Shown here piece after piece: positions 1 through 10,330 of a DNA stretch of 64,000 nucleotides. Source of the DNA: Hawksworthiomyces lignivorus (taxonomy: Eukaryota > Ascomycota > Sordariomycetes > Ophiostomatales > Ophiostomataceae); assembly GCA_002917075.1 (NCBI GenBank), contig NTMA01000030.1, positions 367,734-431,733 of the forward strand, given 5' to 3'. Below the pieces are notes generated by a model. It was not told the origin of the DNA and ran no database searches. It was given only the letters and a program-made list of their open reading frames with translations. A program made the translations under genes and the position numbers. Numbering within the stretch: position 1 is the first letter of the stretch; each line of letters starts with the position of its first letter.

Positions 1-508
1 CCCTTTTATTTTCTTCCACTTTTTTGTGTTTTTCAATCGACACTTTAAACATTTTGATGTTTCTTGGCTCTTTTCGTCATTTCCTTTCGTTCTTTTCCTT
101 TTCCTTCCTTCTTTCCTCCTTCCCGCTCCGTTTTTCGCCCCTTCGGCTCTGCTCTTACTGTATCACGTCACAGAAACACGGTTGCAACTTACCTAAAAAA
201 AACCTGAACTTACGCAGAGAGCGACAAAAAAAAAAAAAGACGCGCTCTTTCCTTTCACTTTTTATCCCTTGCTTTGCTCCTTCCGGCGAGGAACCAAGCA
301 GAACGCGGATTAAGAGTGGAAGTGGCCAGCAGCTGCCGTCGGCGAATGTGCTACGCAAACCGTTTCTGGCCGAGGACAAAAAAGAAGGAGCGAACGAGGC
401 CGACGGGCTGGCCTGCCCTGTGATCGTCGCAATAACTATTTTTCGGGGCTAAGCAGAAACACCCTCAAACCCAAAAATATCTTAGCTGGCCTCTGCCATT
501 TCGCCGCT
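1..508 (+). other. Upstream leader/promoter region of the Rxt3 gene
   Basis: No gene is supported here. The stretch is pyrimidine-rich in its first 170 bases and has a 12-base A run near position 228. It probably holds the core promoter and 5' leader of the gene starting at 509. A 142-codon open frame (24-452) crosses it, but its composition is that of the C/T-rich strand and it resembles no protein family. Confidence 0.5.
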
Positions 509-3500
509 ATGGATTCCAGACAACCTCCACCTCCAGCGCCTCCGCCGCCACCACTCTCGACGTCGTCATCGTCTTCCTCGTCCCAGCATCCCTATCCATC
601 GCGCAACGACCCTTCGCCTCTTTACGGCCGATCTGCGTACCCTCCTCCCCAGCTGCCGCCCAACTCGTCGCGCTCTCCCCCCGTGGCGTCATCCGCCTAC
701 GCTGATCCGCACCATCAACAGCCGCAGCATCAGCACAGCGCTCATTCGCACACTCACTCTCATTCTCACTCCCACGGCCACGCACACACTCACTCTCATC
801 CGCATACGCATCAGCGTCATCCCTCCGACTCGTCCTATTACGCCCAGTCGCGCTCCTATCCTCCGCATCCGTCGGGCCCCGAAGCTTCAACAAATCCTCC
901 CTCCCATCCAGCCTCCAATCACTCCCGTCATCCCAGCGCACCCTCTCTTTCGTCTATTTCGACAAATCGCGCGATGCAGCCGCCTTCGGCCTCGCCGCCG
1001 CCTCCCAACCAGGCGAGCAACGGCGCGCCTCCTTCCCATCCGTCGTCCCTTGGCTCGTATGCCCTGCCGCCGCCGCGCGTGGGATCGGCATCTTCAGCAT
1101 TTCCGTCGTCGCGCGAGCTGCCTGCTCTCAGCTCCCTTGCACGCACGGCCAGCTCTGGAAGCTCCATGTCGATATCATCCATGCTTGGTGGCCCGCCATC
1201 ACACGCGCGCGACGCTCCGCCTCCCTCTCAATACGGCCCGCCACCGCCGCAACAGCCTCCTTCTGGTGGCCCCCCAGCCGGTGGCCCCGGGCCAAGCTAC
1301 GCGCCGTCCATCCACGCCTCTCCCAGAATCCATTCAGCTGCCAGCAACTACGACCCGTACAGGAGGCCACAGACGCCCCCTGACCACCAGCGGCCCTACG
1401 ATGCCAGAGACGCGAGGGCGCCCGGCTCCGCCGTAGTCGCATCACCCCAGCAGCAGGGCATGTACTCGACACCACCCGATATGCAGCGCTACGGAACACC
1501 GCAATCCTTCCCACACCAACAGCGTGGTCCCCCGCCTCTGCCTGGAGGTGACCAGCAGCAGGCGAGAATGGCCGCTGGCATCTCTCGCCCGAACAGCCAA
1601 CCAAAATCTTTTTCCTCAATCCCGCCGCCTCGCCCCCTGGATCCTCCTGGAAGGCACAACGGTCCGCCTCCATCGCACCCCGAATCTATATACGGGAGAC
1701 GTGATGAGCACGGAATGCTGCCTGGTCCTGAATACAGCCCAGACCGGCAGGCCCGGATCTTGAAGTACGAAGAGCAGCATCAACAGCATCCGCCACAACA
1801 CGTGCAACAGCAGCACCCCCTCCCGTACCTCTCTGAAAGGGAACGCGAGCGAGAACGCGAGCGAGAGCGCGAACGCGAGCGCGAGAGAGAATGGGAGCGA
1901 GAACGGCAGGCACGCGAGATGGAGATGCAGATGCGCGACCGAGAACGGAGAGAGAGAACAAACACGATCGGATCCGATCCTGGCCGTCCACCCCAGGGCG
2001 TGCACGCTCCTGACTACATGCAGAGAGCCCAGCATGCCCCGGTACCGCATCAGTCGCCTGCCTATGGACGCCAGCCTGATCCGCGTGACCAGCCGTCTTG
2101 GTCGCGTCCGCCTTATGAGCAGCCGCGGCCATACGACCACGGCCGGCCGGCCGACTATCCTCCTCCCAATCAGCAGCCGCCCCCGTCGTCTCAATACCCT
2201 CACGCGCCGCCGCCTCCACAACAGCCAGCCCAAGATCGCTACCCGCCGACTTCTGCTCCGCCGCCGCCGCACCACCCTCCCTCCAACGTACCACCGCCCT
2301 ATGAGTCTCCAGACCGGCACAGGATGGGTCTCGTGCATCCGCCACCACCACAGCAGCAGCAGCAAGGACCGCCGCGATTTTCGGCTCCTCCTAGGCCTCG
2401 GCCCCTCGACGAAGCGCCACCGCCGCCGTCCGTTGCATACAGTGCAGGCAGCGCCGGCGGCCAAGGCAACGGGAACATCCCCCCTCTGTATGACACGCCG
2501 CGGAACCGACCACCTGAGGAACCCGCCCATCACCCTGCGCGAAACCTCTTGGCTATTCAAGAAATGAATAGGAAGGGTCGTCTGTCTCCGCTACCGCAGG
2601 CCGTTCAGGGCGCCCAGCCACAGATTCACGGTCCTTCCGGTGAACCTGCGATCAAGAGTGAGTTTGGCCGCATGTTTGCTGGCATCGGCAGTGGTGTTGG
2701 CATGACCATCAGCAGTCCCGTGTCTGCAGGCGCCCCGCTGCCGTTTGGAAGCGGCAACACGAGCAACCCGGGACCAGGGGCTGCCCAGGGTGGGCCAAGC
2801 ACACTTCGCCGTGAAGGTTCCGATAGCACTCCGCACGACTCCAGTGCCGATACGGCCAGCAAGACCGGCCGCGATGCGGTTCGGAACAAGCGCCGCAAGG
2901 TCAAGGAGGAAGAAGCAAAGGTGGACGACGACGGTAAAGGCGCAGCTGCAAACAAGGTGAAGCGGACAAAAACTGCTCACCACCACCAGTATGTATCTAC
3001 AGGAGTTCCGGTTTCTTGGCCTACAGCTAACGTTTCCGCCCTCTCTAGCCACCACCACGCACACCATCACCACCACCATCCCGACCAGGCACTGTCGTCA
3101 CCGTCGTCCCAGGCACAGATGTCCTTCAAGAACGTCAGCGGAGCAACGCCTATTCCTTCGCCTCCGGGTGTCCCCCCCTCGCGGGAGTATGCAAATGCAC
3201 AGATTCCGCACAGCATTCCACGCTCCACACCGCAGCAGCAGCAGCTCCAGCCGCCTTCTGTACAGCAACCACCACAGCAACAGCCGCTACAGCAGACCCA
3301 GCAGACTTCACCTTCCAAGGCCACAAACGGCACTTATTCTTCGAATCTTCCGACGCCACCGCTGGTGAAACCCAAACAGATCATCTTGTCTCAAGCCGTT
3401 GTAGATAGCGTAGCCCATCTGCCGCGGGACTACCTCGGCGATGTCGTCTATGAGCCCAAGCTCAAGCCTGCGCGGAAGCACGATCCACTCACCGGCCGCC

Positions 3501-4765
3501 CGCCGCGCTACGCCTACTCTACGACACCACGCCCTCTTCCGCTGGACATGATCAAGGACAAAGCCAACAGCATTCTGACGGTCAAGGTCAGCAAGATGTA
3601 CCTTGAGTCCGCACCCCGAGAAGAGATCACCTACCGCCGCGCGCTCTGGGGCACGGATATTTATACAGACGATTCAGACGTCGTGGCTGCCTGCATCCAC
3701 GGCGGCTGGATACGAGGCGAATGGCCCGACGACGTGGACATCGAGCTGCTCGGGCTGAACGAGCAGGCAAACGACGATGCAGGAGCGAACAGCGGGAAAA
3801 ATGGCAGCAGCAGCCGGGGTGCTGGCAGCTCGAAGAAGGCTGCTGCTGCTGCCGCCGCTGCGGCTGCCGAGCAGGCCAAGAACGAGCCCCTGCCAGATGC
3901 TCTCTCGGCGCCTCTCAAGACCGGCCCTATGGCCATTCCACCAGAGAAGGATCTGCATGTCACGCTGCTCATCCTCCCCACGTTGGTAAAGTACAGCTCT
4001 ACGACGCGCTTCGGCATCAAGAGCCGCGAATGGGGTGGCCAGCCGCACGAAGAGCACCAGGCGCACGACGGCATGAGCTTCAAGGTGCTGAAGATTCGCT
4101 GGGTGACAAACGGCGCTGGCGCCCAGAGCCGTCTCCGGGGCAAGGCGCGCCGGGAGCGGATCCGCCAGGCGATGCGGGAGGTGGAACTGTCGCCTAGCAG
4201 ACGATTGGGTGACGGCAGCGGCATGTTTGGCAATGGCCTTCCCGGCGGCCCCGTCTCGGGCCCGGACGGCTTTTCCAGCCAGTGGTGGCGTCCGACGCGG
4301 AAGACAGGCAGCGACAGCGACAAGGAGAACCGCCCCACGTCTGCCGAAGGCAACGAAGCCGTCGACCCTGCCAAGGATTCTGCTGCCTCCGCTGCAAATG
4401 GCACCGGGCCCGCCGCGGCGCAGCCAACTTCCGACAAGCCAAATGGAGTGAATGAGAGCAACAATGATGGCGACAAGCCAGACGAGGCCGCCAAGAGCCC
4501 GAACGAAGATGCCCTGAATTCAGTGACAGCCAGCCAAACGAACGGCAAGGACGCCGCCGGAGAGCTGGCCAATGTGGTGGAGGAGGCTGGTCAACAAAAA
4601 GGCGAAGCCAAATCTTTAGATGGCCAGGAAGGGCCCAACACGACGGCGGCAGAGAAGGAGTTGGAACCAAGGCCTGATACGAAAGAGCCTGAACCAGAGC
4701 AGGACAAGTCGGCTGCAGCCGAGGATCCCGACACGACCATGACAGATGCCGGGATGGACGAGTAG
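509..4765 (+). CDS. rxt3: Rxt3-family histone deacetylase complex subunit
   Basis: The open frame is 1418 codons, about 1398 residues if the in-frame candidate intron 2989-3048 is removed. The folded part is near the C-terminus (about residues 950-1205). It contains LPRDYLGDVVYE, KMYLESAPREEITYRRALWGTDIYTDDSDVV and HGGWIRGEW, which I recognise as the Rxt3 domain. Yeast Rxt3 belongs to the large Rpd3 histone deacetylase complex, so a nuclear corepressor role is inferred. The rest is low complexity: proline/serine/glutamine-rich stretches, a His-Ser/His-Thr tract (about residues 70-110), an Arg-Glu repeat (about 448-470), and an acidic tail. A basic RNKRRKVKEEE segment just upstream of the intron could be a nuclear localisation signal. 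The ATG at 509 is the first in frame and follows a pyrimidine-rich leader. The protein is much longer than yeast Rxt3, through disordered extensions. Confidence 0.9.
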   Translation: MDSRQPPPPAPPPPPLSTSSSSSSSQHPYPSRNDPSPLYGRSAYPPPQLPPNSSRSPPVASSAYADPHHQQPQHQHSAHSHTHSHSHSHGHAHTHSHPHTHQRHPSDSSYYAQSRSYPPHPSGPEASTNPPSHPASNHSRHPSAPSLSSISTNRAMQPPSASPPPPNQASNGAPPSHPSSLGSYALPPPRVGSASSAFPSSRELPALSSLARTASSGSSMSISSMLGGPPSHARDAPPPSQYGPPPPQQPPSGGPPAGGPGPSYAPSIHASPRIHSAASNYDPYRRPQTPPDHQRPYDARDARAPGSAVVASPQQQGMYSTPPDMQRYGTPQSFPHQQRGPPPLPGGDQQQARMAAGISRPNSQPKSFSSIPPPRPLDPPGRHNGPPPSHPESIYGRRDEHGMLPGPEYSPDRQARILKYEEQHQQHPPQHVQQQHPLPYLSEREREREREREREREREREWERERQAREMEMQMRDRERRERTNTIGSDPGRPPQGVHAPDYMQRAQHAPVPHQSPAYGRQPDPRDQPSWSRPPYEQPRPYDHGRPADYPPPNQQPPPSSQYPHAPPPPQQPAQDRYPPTSAPPPPHHPPSNVPPPYESPDRHRMGLVHPPPPQQQQQGPPRFSAPPRPRPLDEAPPPPSVAYSAGSAGGQGNGNIPPLYDTPRNRPPEEPAHHPARNLLAIQEMNRKGRLSPLPQAVQGAQPQIHGPSGEPAIKSEFGRMFAGIGSGVGMTISSPVSAGAPLPFGSGNTSNPGPGAAQGGPSTLRREGSDSTPHDSSADTASKTGRDAVRNKRRKVKEEEAKVDDDGKGAAANKVKRTKTAHHHQYVSTGVPVSWPTANVSALSSHHHAHHHHHHPDQALSSPSSQAQMSFKNVSGATPIPSPPGVPPSREYANAQIPHSIPRSTPQQQQLQPPSVQQPPQQQPLQQTQQTSPSKATNGTYSSNLPTPPLVKPKQIILSQAVVDSVAHLPRDYLGDVVYEPKLKPARKHDPLTGRPPRYAYSTTPRPLPLDMIKDKANSILTVKVSKMYLESAPREEITYRRALWGTDIYTDDSDVVAACIHGGWIRGEWPDDVDIELLGLNEQANDDAGANSGKNGSSSRGAGSSKKAAAAAAAAAAEQAKNEPLPDALSAPLKTGPMAIPPEKDLHVTLLILPTLVKYSSTTRFGIKSREWGGQPHEEHQAHDGMSFKVLKIRWVTNGAGAQSRLRGKARRERIRQAMREVELSPSRRLGDGSGMFGNGLPGGPVSGPDGFSSQWWRPTRKTGSDSDKENRPTSAEGNEAVDPAKDSAASAANGTGPAAAQPTSDKPNGVNESNNDGDKPDEAAKSPNEDALNSVTASQTNGKDAAGELANVVEEAGQQKGEAKSLDGQEGPNTTAAEKELEPRPDTKEPEPEQDKSAAAEDPDTTMTDAGMDE
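2989..3048 (+). other. Candidate 60-nt in-frame intron in the rxt3 gene
   Basis: The segment has all the marks of an ascomycete intron: donor GTATGT, branch-like GCTAAC about 20 nt from the end, and acceptor CTCTCTAG. It is exactly 60 nt (20 codons) with no stop, so the frame stays open whether or not it is removed. Splicing would join two His-rich stretches (HHH and HHHAHHHHHH) and delete the unrelated piece VSTGVPVSWPTANVSALSS. The continuity of the His-rich tract across the join is the best argument that it is spliced. Confidence 0.75.
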
Positions 4766-5187
4766 ATTATTCTTAGCGGACTACGTTGTCTGAACTTTGA
4801 TTTGCGAGGGGCGGTCAAAAGCGTTCCTATTTACGCGGATGCGAGATATAATTTTTGCGTTTCTATTTTTTGTAATTATCAATGCTATGTTGCTTTTTGC
4901 CCTTTCTCCTGAAGAAGAGCACAATTCCTGTATAGCTAACTCGGCATACCCTTTACTCCAAATCTACCCTCCTAATGATATTAGTCAAATTGAGACCAGC
5001 AGACCCACGAAGCCTCCTTTTTTAGAGCAGTGTTCCTTTTTCGCAGTTTATATCGTACAGTTTGTCGTCGACCCATCGCCTGCTCCTCAGCGTTTCTGAG
5101 GCATGGTGCCTATGTACAGCATTCGTGCTCTTATTTTGTCTTTACTATGCTACAAGCATCCTCACATAAGCGCGGATGCCACCTTGC
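4766..5187. other. Tail-to-tail intergenic region
   Basis: This is the 3' flank shared by the convergent rxt3 (+) and SDHAF4-type (-) genes. I see AT-richer DNA compatible with 3' untranslated regions and polyadenylation, and no gene. Confidence 0.5.
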
Positions 5188-5790
5188 TTAAAAGTCTGTC
5201 ACCCGCCCGTTGTAGCTCCAATCTCCGTCGCTGCCCCACCGCAGCGGCTCGTTCTTCGGTCCGCCGGTCTCGCCGGTCTTGGGATTGCGATCGCCCTCGA
5301 ACTCTGGCGCCGCGCCCCGCCACACGCCTTCGATCGGATTCCCGTTGAGGCCCGCCGCCGCCGACGAGGCATCCGCGCGCGTGCTCGCCGCCTGCGCCGC
5401 CGACAGCGCGTCGGTGGAAGCGGGTGCTGCGGCAGGAGTGGACGGCGCAGGCGCGGACGCAGACACAGCGCTGTCCTCTGCCTGTGCTGCTTCTGCTGCC
5501 GCATTGGCTGCCGCTACGGCGTCCGCCAGAGACGCCGCCGCCGCCGACTCGGCCGCCTGCCGCACTAGGCGCTCGAACTCGGCCTGCTGGTCTGGCGGCA
5601 GCCTGGGTGGTGCCGGTCCGCTATTAAACGCCGAGGACATCTGGCGGGAGTGGGTTATTGTGAAGAGAAATGGGACCGAACGCGCAGATGAAGATATCGC
5701 CGGGGAGAGGGGGACTGTCGTCGGGCGGAAGAGAGCCAAGCGCCGACTGGCGGCGGCCACGCGGGTGGCCGTTTGTCCCGCAAAAGCCAT
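5188..5790 (-). CDS. SDH8: Succinate dehydrogenase assembly factor 4 (SDHAF4/Sdh8-type)
   Basis: A 200-residue mitochondrial protein of the SDHAF4 family (DUF1674). The family chaperones the flavinylated Sdh1 subunit before complex II assembly. The C-terminus carries the signature NPKTGETGGPKNEPLRWG followed by GDWSYNGRVTDF, matching the family's Gly-Pro...Glu-Pro...Gly-Asp-Trp...Gly-Arg...Asp-Phe pattern. The N-terminus (MAFAGQTATRVAAASRRLALF) is basic, Ala/Arg-rich and free of acidic residues, as expected for a matrix-targeting presequence. The middle (about residues 75-150) is an Ala-rich helical or disordered spacer, longer than in yeast. I chose the ATG at 5790. The frame is open up to 5904, but a TATATATA box at 5827-5834 lies between the two candidate starts, so the upstream one is probably not transcribed. 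No intron is evident. Confidence 0.88.
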   Translation of the reverse strand: MAFAGQTATRVAAASRRLALFRPTTVPLSPAISSSARSVPFLFTITHSRQMSSAFNSGPAPPRLPPDQQAEFERLVRQAAESAAAASLADAVAAANAAAEAAQAEDSAVSASAPAPSTPAAAPASTDALSAAQAASTRADASSAAAGLNGNPIEGVWRGAAPEFEGDRNPKTGETGGPKNEPLRWGSDGDWSYNGRVTDF

Positions 5791-5826
5791 TGCCTGTGTT
5801 GTTGTGCGTGTGTATCTGGGCGCGCC

Positions 5827-5834
5827 TATATATA
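5827..5834 (-). promoter_or_regulatory. TATA box of the SDHAF4-type gene
   Basis: TATATATA lies 37 nt upstream of the chosen start codon (5790) on the minus strand. It argues against the upstream in-frame ATG at 5904. Confidence 0.5.
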
Positions 5835-6055
5835 GGTATGTGGCGAGTCTTGATAGTGAAAATGCGTTTCTCTCTTTGCGGTCAGATATATGACCATTAG
5901 ACACAGATTCCGGTTAGAAAATGTTTGCACACGCCCATTAACGTCAATTTACTCATTCTATCGTGTTATTCGGAGGGGCAAAGCTTAACGATGCAAAGCC
6001 GAGGATCGAGCAGATCTTAGATTACATAAGACTTGTTCGCCGCAAAATTCAAGAG

Positions 6056-6063
6056 TCACGTGA
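6056..6063. promoter_or_regulatory. TCACGTGA palindrome upstream of the SDHAF4-type gene
   Basis: A full TCACGTGA palindrome, the type of site bound by bHLH factors such as Cbf1, lies about 270 nt upstream of the SDHAF4-type start. Whether it is used is inference. Confidence 0.35.
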
Positions 6064-9000
6064 ATTTGGTAAAAGTGCAAATAATCGAAAGTTCCTTGTC
6101 ATGAGTCCTCGTCTTGTTCGCATATTGTATTGCTCTTAGGATGTGATAAGCAAACACACTCTAGCCAAGAAGTAGATTCTTGGCTATTCAAAGCCGCAAA
6201 AAATTCTCCTTTGGATTCTCGTGCCGGATATTTGCTCGTTGAAGCAAACGTCAATAGCACTATTTGATTTTGAAGTGACACCACTTCCCAAGAGACATGT
6301 GTTGTCAGCTAAACGCAATGGGACAGCTGGCTATCGCCATATTCGTGGCCTTGGAGAAATTCCATTTTCTCCAACAGCGACCCTGAGCTTTTTATTGCCA
6401 ATGAAAGCAAGAATATAACACGAAGATGGTTGAAACAGGGAATGCACTCGATCCTAAGCGGGAGGATCGGCAATCTTCTCAAGAATATCGGAATGTTGCA
6501 TCTCTTAAAGTACAGCTAAGGAGAAATTCAAATATTGCGACTGTGGCCCTCTCGCGGACAATACAAAATAGATGACTGATAAGCATTGCATCGGACAAGG
6601 GCTTGGGTTCTTAATAGAAGCTCAAGGGTCGTTTGCTGGAACAACTGGTCATTCCGATTCTTAACGATATCGTCCACTGGAATATCAAGAGTGCAAGCGT
6701 CTTTATCCCGGATACCGGTGGTGTACAGCCTGGTTTGTCGGTGTAATTCACGCCGATATCGACAAGAGAAGTCTTGTCGCGGTTGCTCTACGCAACATCT
6801 GTCCGGCACTCTTCAGTTCCAGCGTAAGGCAAAGTGGACTTTTCTGGGCGCGCAGACTATTAGAATTTATTCCACGTGGTGTGAACCTGAAGAGCCATTT
6901 CCCTAGGCTAGATTGCTGTCAATATTTTCGAGGGCTGAGGAATGCCATTGCTTCCTGCGTCGTCGAAAACCCTTCTCAGTTTCCTCCTAGTCGGAGATCT
7001 TGCGGTTCTCTGATCTTTACAATATGAAGACCAACTAATCAACTGCGTCAGTCTCCTGGCTTTGCAAAATTAGGCATACCGGAGGAAGCTGAGAATTTCT
7101 TTCTTTTTGTGCGGTGCGCATTGAAAGTCCGCTTCTCACCTGCCTTTTCTTTGTCTCTGGTGATTGGAACATCAGCAGGTTGGATGCTTGGATTAGCTGA
7201 CATTCTGCTCCAGTTAACATTCAACACCTGCGACGCGAGTACTGACGTTCACATTCGGTCATCAATGCCCCGTCTACATCGTAGACTCACCCCACCGCCT
7301 CAAAGCCTGCATACCAATTACCTCTCTGAAATGAATGTTTGACCCGAATGACAGAGCCAATGATCAAGATGATTCCCTTGGGTTGAATGCACTCATGGCC
7401 ACGGGATCATTAACAGCGGCCGGTTCAGCCGCTTCGTGAGCAGATACCCAAGGCGTGCGAGAATTGCTCATTGACTTGGTCGCCTTCGCGCCCATGGCGT
7501 GCATCAATCTGCTGCTAATGCCACTATCAACCCATTGACATAACTTTCTTTCAAGTGATGCGAGAATGTAGGCCGCTGTCGGACCTTGGACCAGACTTCC
7601 TGACGGAGCTATCAGCTTCACCCCCGCTCCAATTTGCAACCCAGCTTTGAGCATGCCCTCAGTCTTGACCCATACCTCGCACGGCTGCAAGTCGAAGGAG
7701 CATCAACTACCGAGGCCTTTACATATACGATGAGAATGGATGACCGCATGTCTGTTTGGAATGTGGACAAACTCGATGCTTGTCTCTTTTGGCGGATTGA
7801 GAGTGAGATACTCAATTGGTAGCACTGCTTCCGCCGTTCGAACTCAATGTAGGCATATGAGCCAATGATGCACAACTGTCGGCTACTTCGAGAGCCATTC
7901 ATTTACGACCGATGAAGGTAACTTTAGAATCAGCACAAGTGTCGACGTATCAAACCGGTCTGATACAGAACCTGCTTCTAGATCCTTATCAAGTCGACCA
8001 GCAATCTCCCGTTTTGGGGCACAGCAGCGGCAGCATTATACAAAATCGTCTTCCAGCGACGCCGTCCCCACTTCTACCAGAGCCGCCAGTAACAGAACCA
8101 ATGAAAGGAACTGTATCTAGGGAAAGATGTGAGAATGGGACTGCTGCGGCTAGCGTCTACTTTCACCGTCTATTTGGGTTTTTGTCGAGAAACACGAATG
8201 AGAACCTCTTGCTTTCGTCCAGGATGAGGCGACTGATTGCCAACCTGCTTAGGCGGTATGCAGACAACGTATAACACGGACAGCGTGCAGCCCATACGGC
8301 TGGGTGATGAAATGGCAGCCTGGATACCGTACTGCGGGGACCTCCCGAGCAGGAGCGTCAGGCAAAGCTGCATATGTCAGGCTTGTCTCGATTCTGCATA
8401 TATCCCCGATGGCATCTAGATGTGCCGCCTGTCGAAGAAATGAATAGCGGTGTGCGTGAGAAAGGGGATGTTTGCAATTCGTATCTACCAGAGGACCTGT
8501 TATGTCGGTCTGATACAAGAGCCAGCCAGGAGCAGGCGAACAAGCATTCCGAAGTTTTCCGCGACGCGCTTTTGTAATTGGCAAGCCAGTGACACGACTT
8601 GAGCAAAGAAAACTATGCTCTTGGAGAACCTAAGCGAGCATATTAGGGCCGTTTGAAAAGCCAGACTGTTCTCTGGAGCCGGGCCGTTAGGAGCCTTGCA
8701 CCGTCCTGAACGATGGTAAAGGGGTCCAGAAAAAAAGAAGAAAAAAGAAAGCCTGACAAACCCAGCAGGGTTATCTTGCATGATTGATAGTGGGATGATC
8801 TGGATTCCCTGCTTTATTGCACTGCGTCGTGCTCTTCTTCCATCCAGTTTGGACTGCAAAAAAGTACGGCAGAACCTAGCGTGGCTAATAAATCAGCTAG
8901 CACTCGCAAGAGTGCGTAATTCCTAATAGTTGATGGAGCTGGAATCAATGGCAGTTATGAAATGATGACACAATATCCGCGCATCTAAGGAGAAGAGGCC

Positions 9001-10269
9001 GAACCATTCAAAAGTAGAGATTACATAAAACAATTTCTCTGGCACATGCTTTTTCCGGCCGTCATGAATCGCATCTGGGAGCTGCTACCCATTCTGCGTC
9101 TCATGCACATGTGGAATCCCTTAGCATGTCAAGTACGGGGCAAACCGCGGCAAGAGCAACCTAAAATGGGGAATAAAAGCTTGTGTGGGGCGATGTTGTT
9201 CCGCAAGGGTGGGTCTCTAACCGGGTGCTCTTATACTGCTTAGAATACAAGAAAAGGCGAACGAACGCGAACATTATCGGATGGAAAGCTTGCAGCGTGC
9301 AAGACAGCGACTGCTAAATATATCGACTAGAGGATATAGCGAGCGCCAGCGGTTCTACCATGGAAAGACCGCATCGCACGCAAGGCAGCTTCCGCTTTTG
9401 GCCCGGCGCATTCTTTAGTTTGCTGCCTTTCTCGCTTCGCCTTTCTCGCATGGCACAATCCCTTGGCCTACGTTCTTCGCGCCACAACTTGGGTCGGAGG
9501 GATGTCAGACAACTGCCGAGGTTTTAAGCAGGACGCAAAGGAAGGACACGGAATGTCCCACGATAGCGATTTAAGGGGCTGCAAAAGGGGAAAAATAGCA
9601 AATAAATAAATAAAGCAAACACCATAGCGAAGGGGCAGAGAGGAAGAGGGCGAGATAGAACAAAATAAACCAGAAAACGTAGAAAGAAAGAACGAGAAAC
9701 GGGGAAATACAAGACAGAACTTCAACCTCAAGGCGGAAGCTGGCCACAGCAACCCGCCTAATAGGAAAACGCCTTCCTTCCTGTCTGGGTACTGGTCTTA
9801 CACTTACAGGAGATTTTGGCAGCGGAAAAGAGGAACCATACGTAGAATAGGAAGGAACCTCAGCGGTGGGTATGCAGTGGCCCAAGGAGCCCATTTGTAC
9901 CCAAGCAAGCAAAAGCAAGCAAAAGCAAGGAAAAAAAGAGACAAGAGTCGCAGTCAAACTACACCGGAAGCAACTCTGCTGCATGCCGACTGAGCGCCTG
10001 CCTCATTTTGCCTGTTTTGTCTCTCTTTCCTCCCGCACGCACTGTTCCTTTACGTCGGCGCATACGACGTATTGCACGGTCCGACCTCTGTTCTGCCCGT
10101 GTCTCCGGTCTGTCTTTCGAGGCAACGTGAATCTGGACATCGTTTCGTCCTTTCAGGATGTCCATCCTATCTATGTAATCTCAGATCGCCACAAGTCTCA
10201 TTTGCTTCTTCCCACCAGCTTTGCTGCGCCACTTGTCGGCTGGCGATTCCTCTTGTTTCTGGCTGCATG

Positions 10270-10278
10270 TCTCTCTTT

Positions 10279-10310
<32 letters not shown>

Positions 10311-10330
10311 TCTCTCTCTCTTGTCTCTCT
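10270..10330. repeat. CT dinucleotide-rich microsatellite
   Basis: About 60 bases are almost purely (CT)n with a few TT interruptions. It lies about 1.5 kb upstream of the kinase gene. Pyrimidine tracts of this kind are common in filamentous-fungal promoters. Confidence 0.8.

Noticed and set aside
24..452. 142-codon frame upstream of rxt3
   Set aside because: Its Ser/Phe/Leu composition reflects the pyrimidine-rich leader, and it has no homologue I recognise.
1616..2560. 314-codon minus-strand frame inside rxt3
   Set aside because: It is an Arg-rich shadow of proline-rich sense codons.
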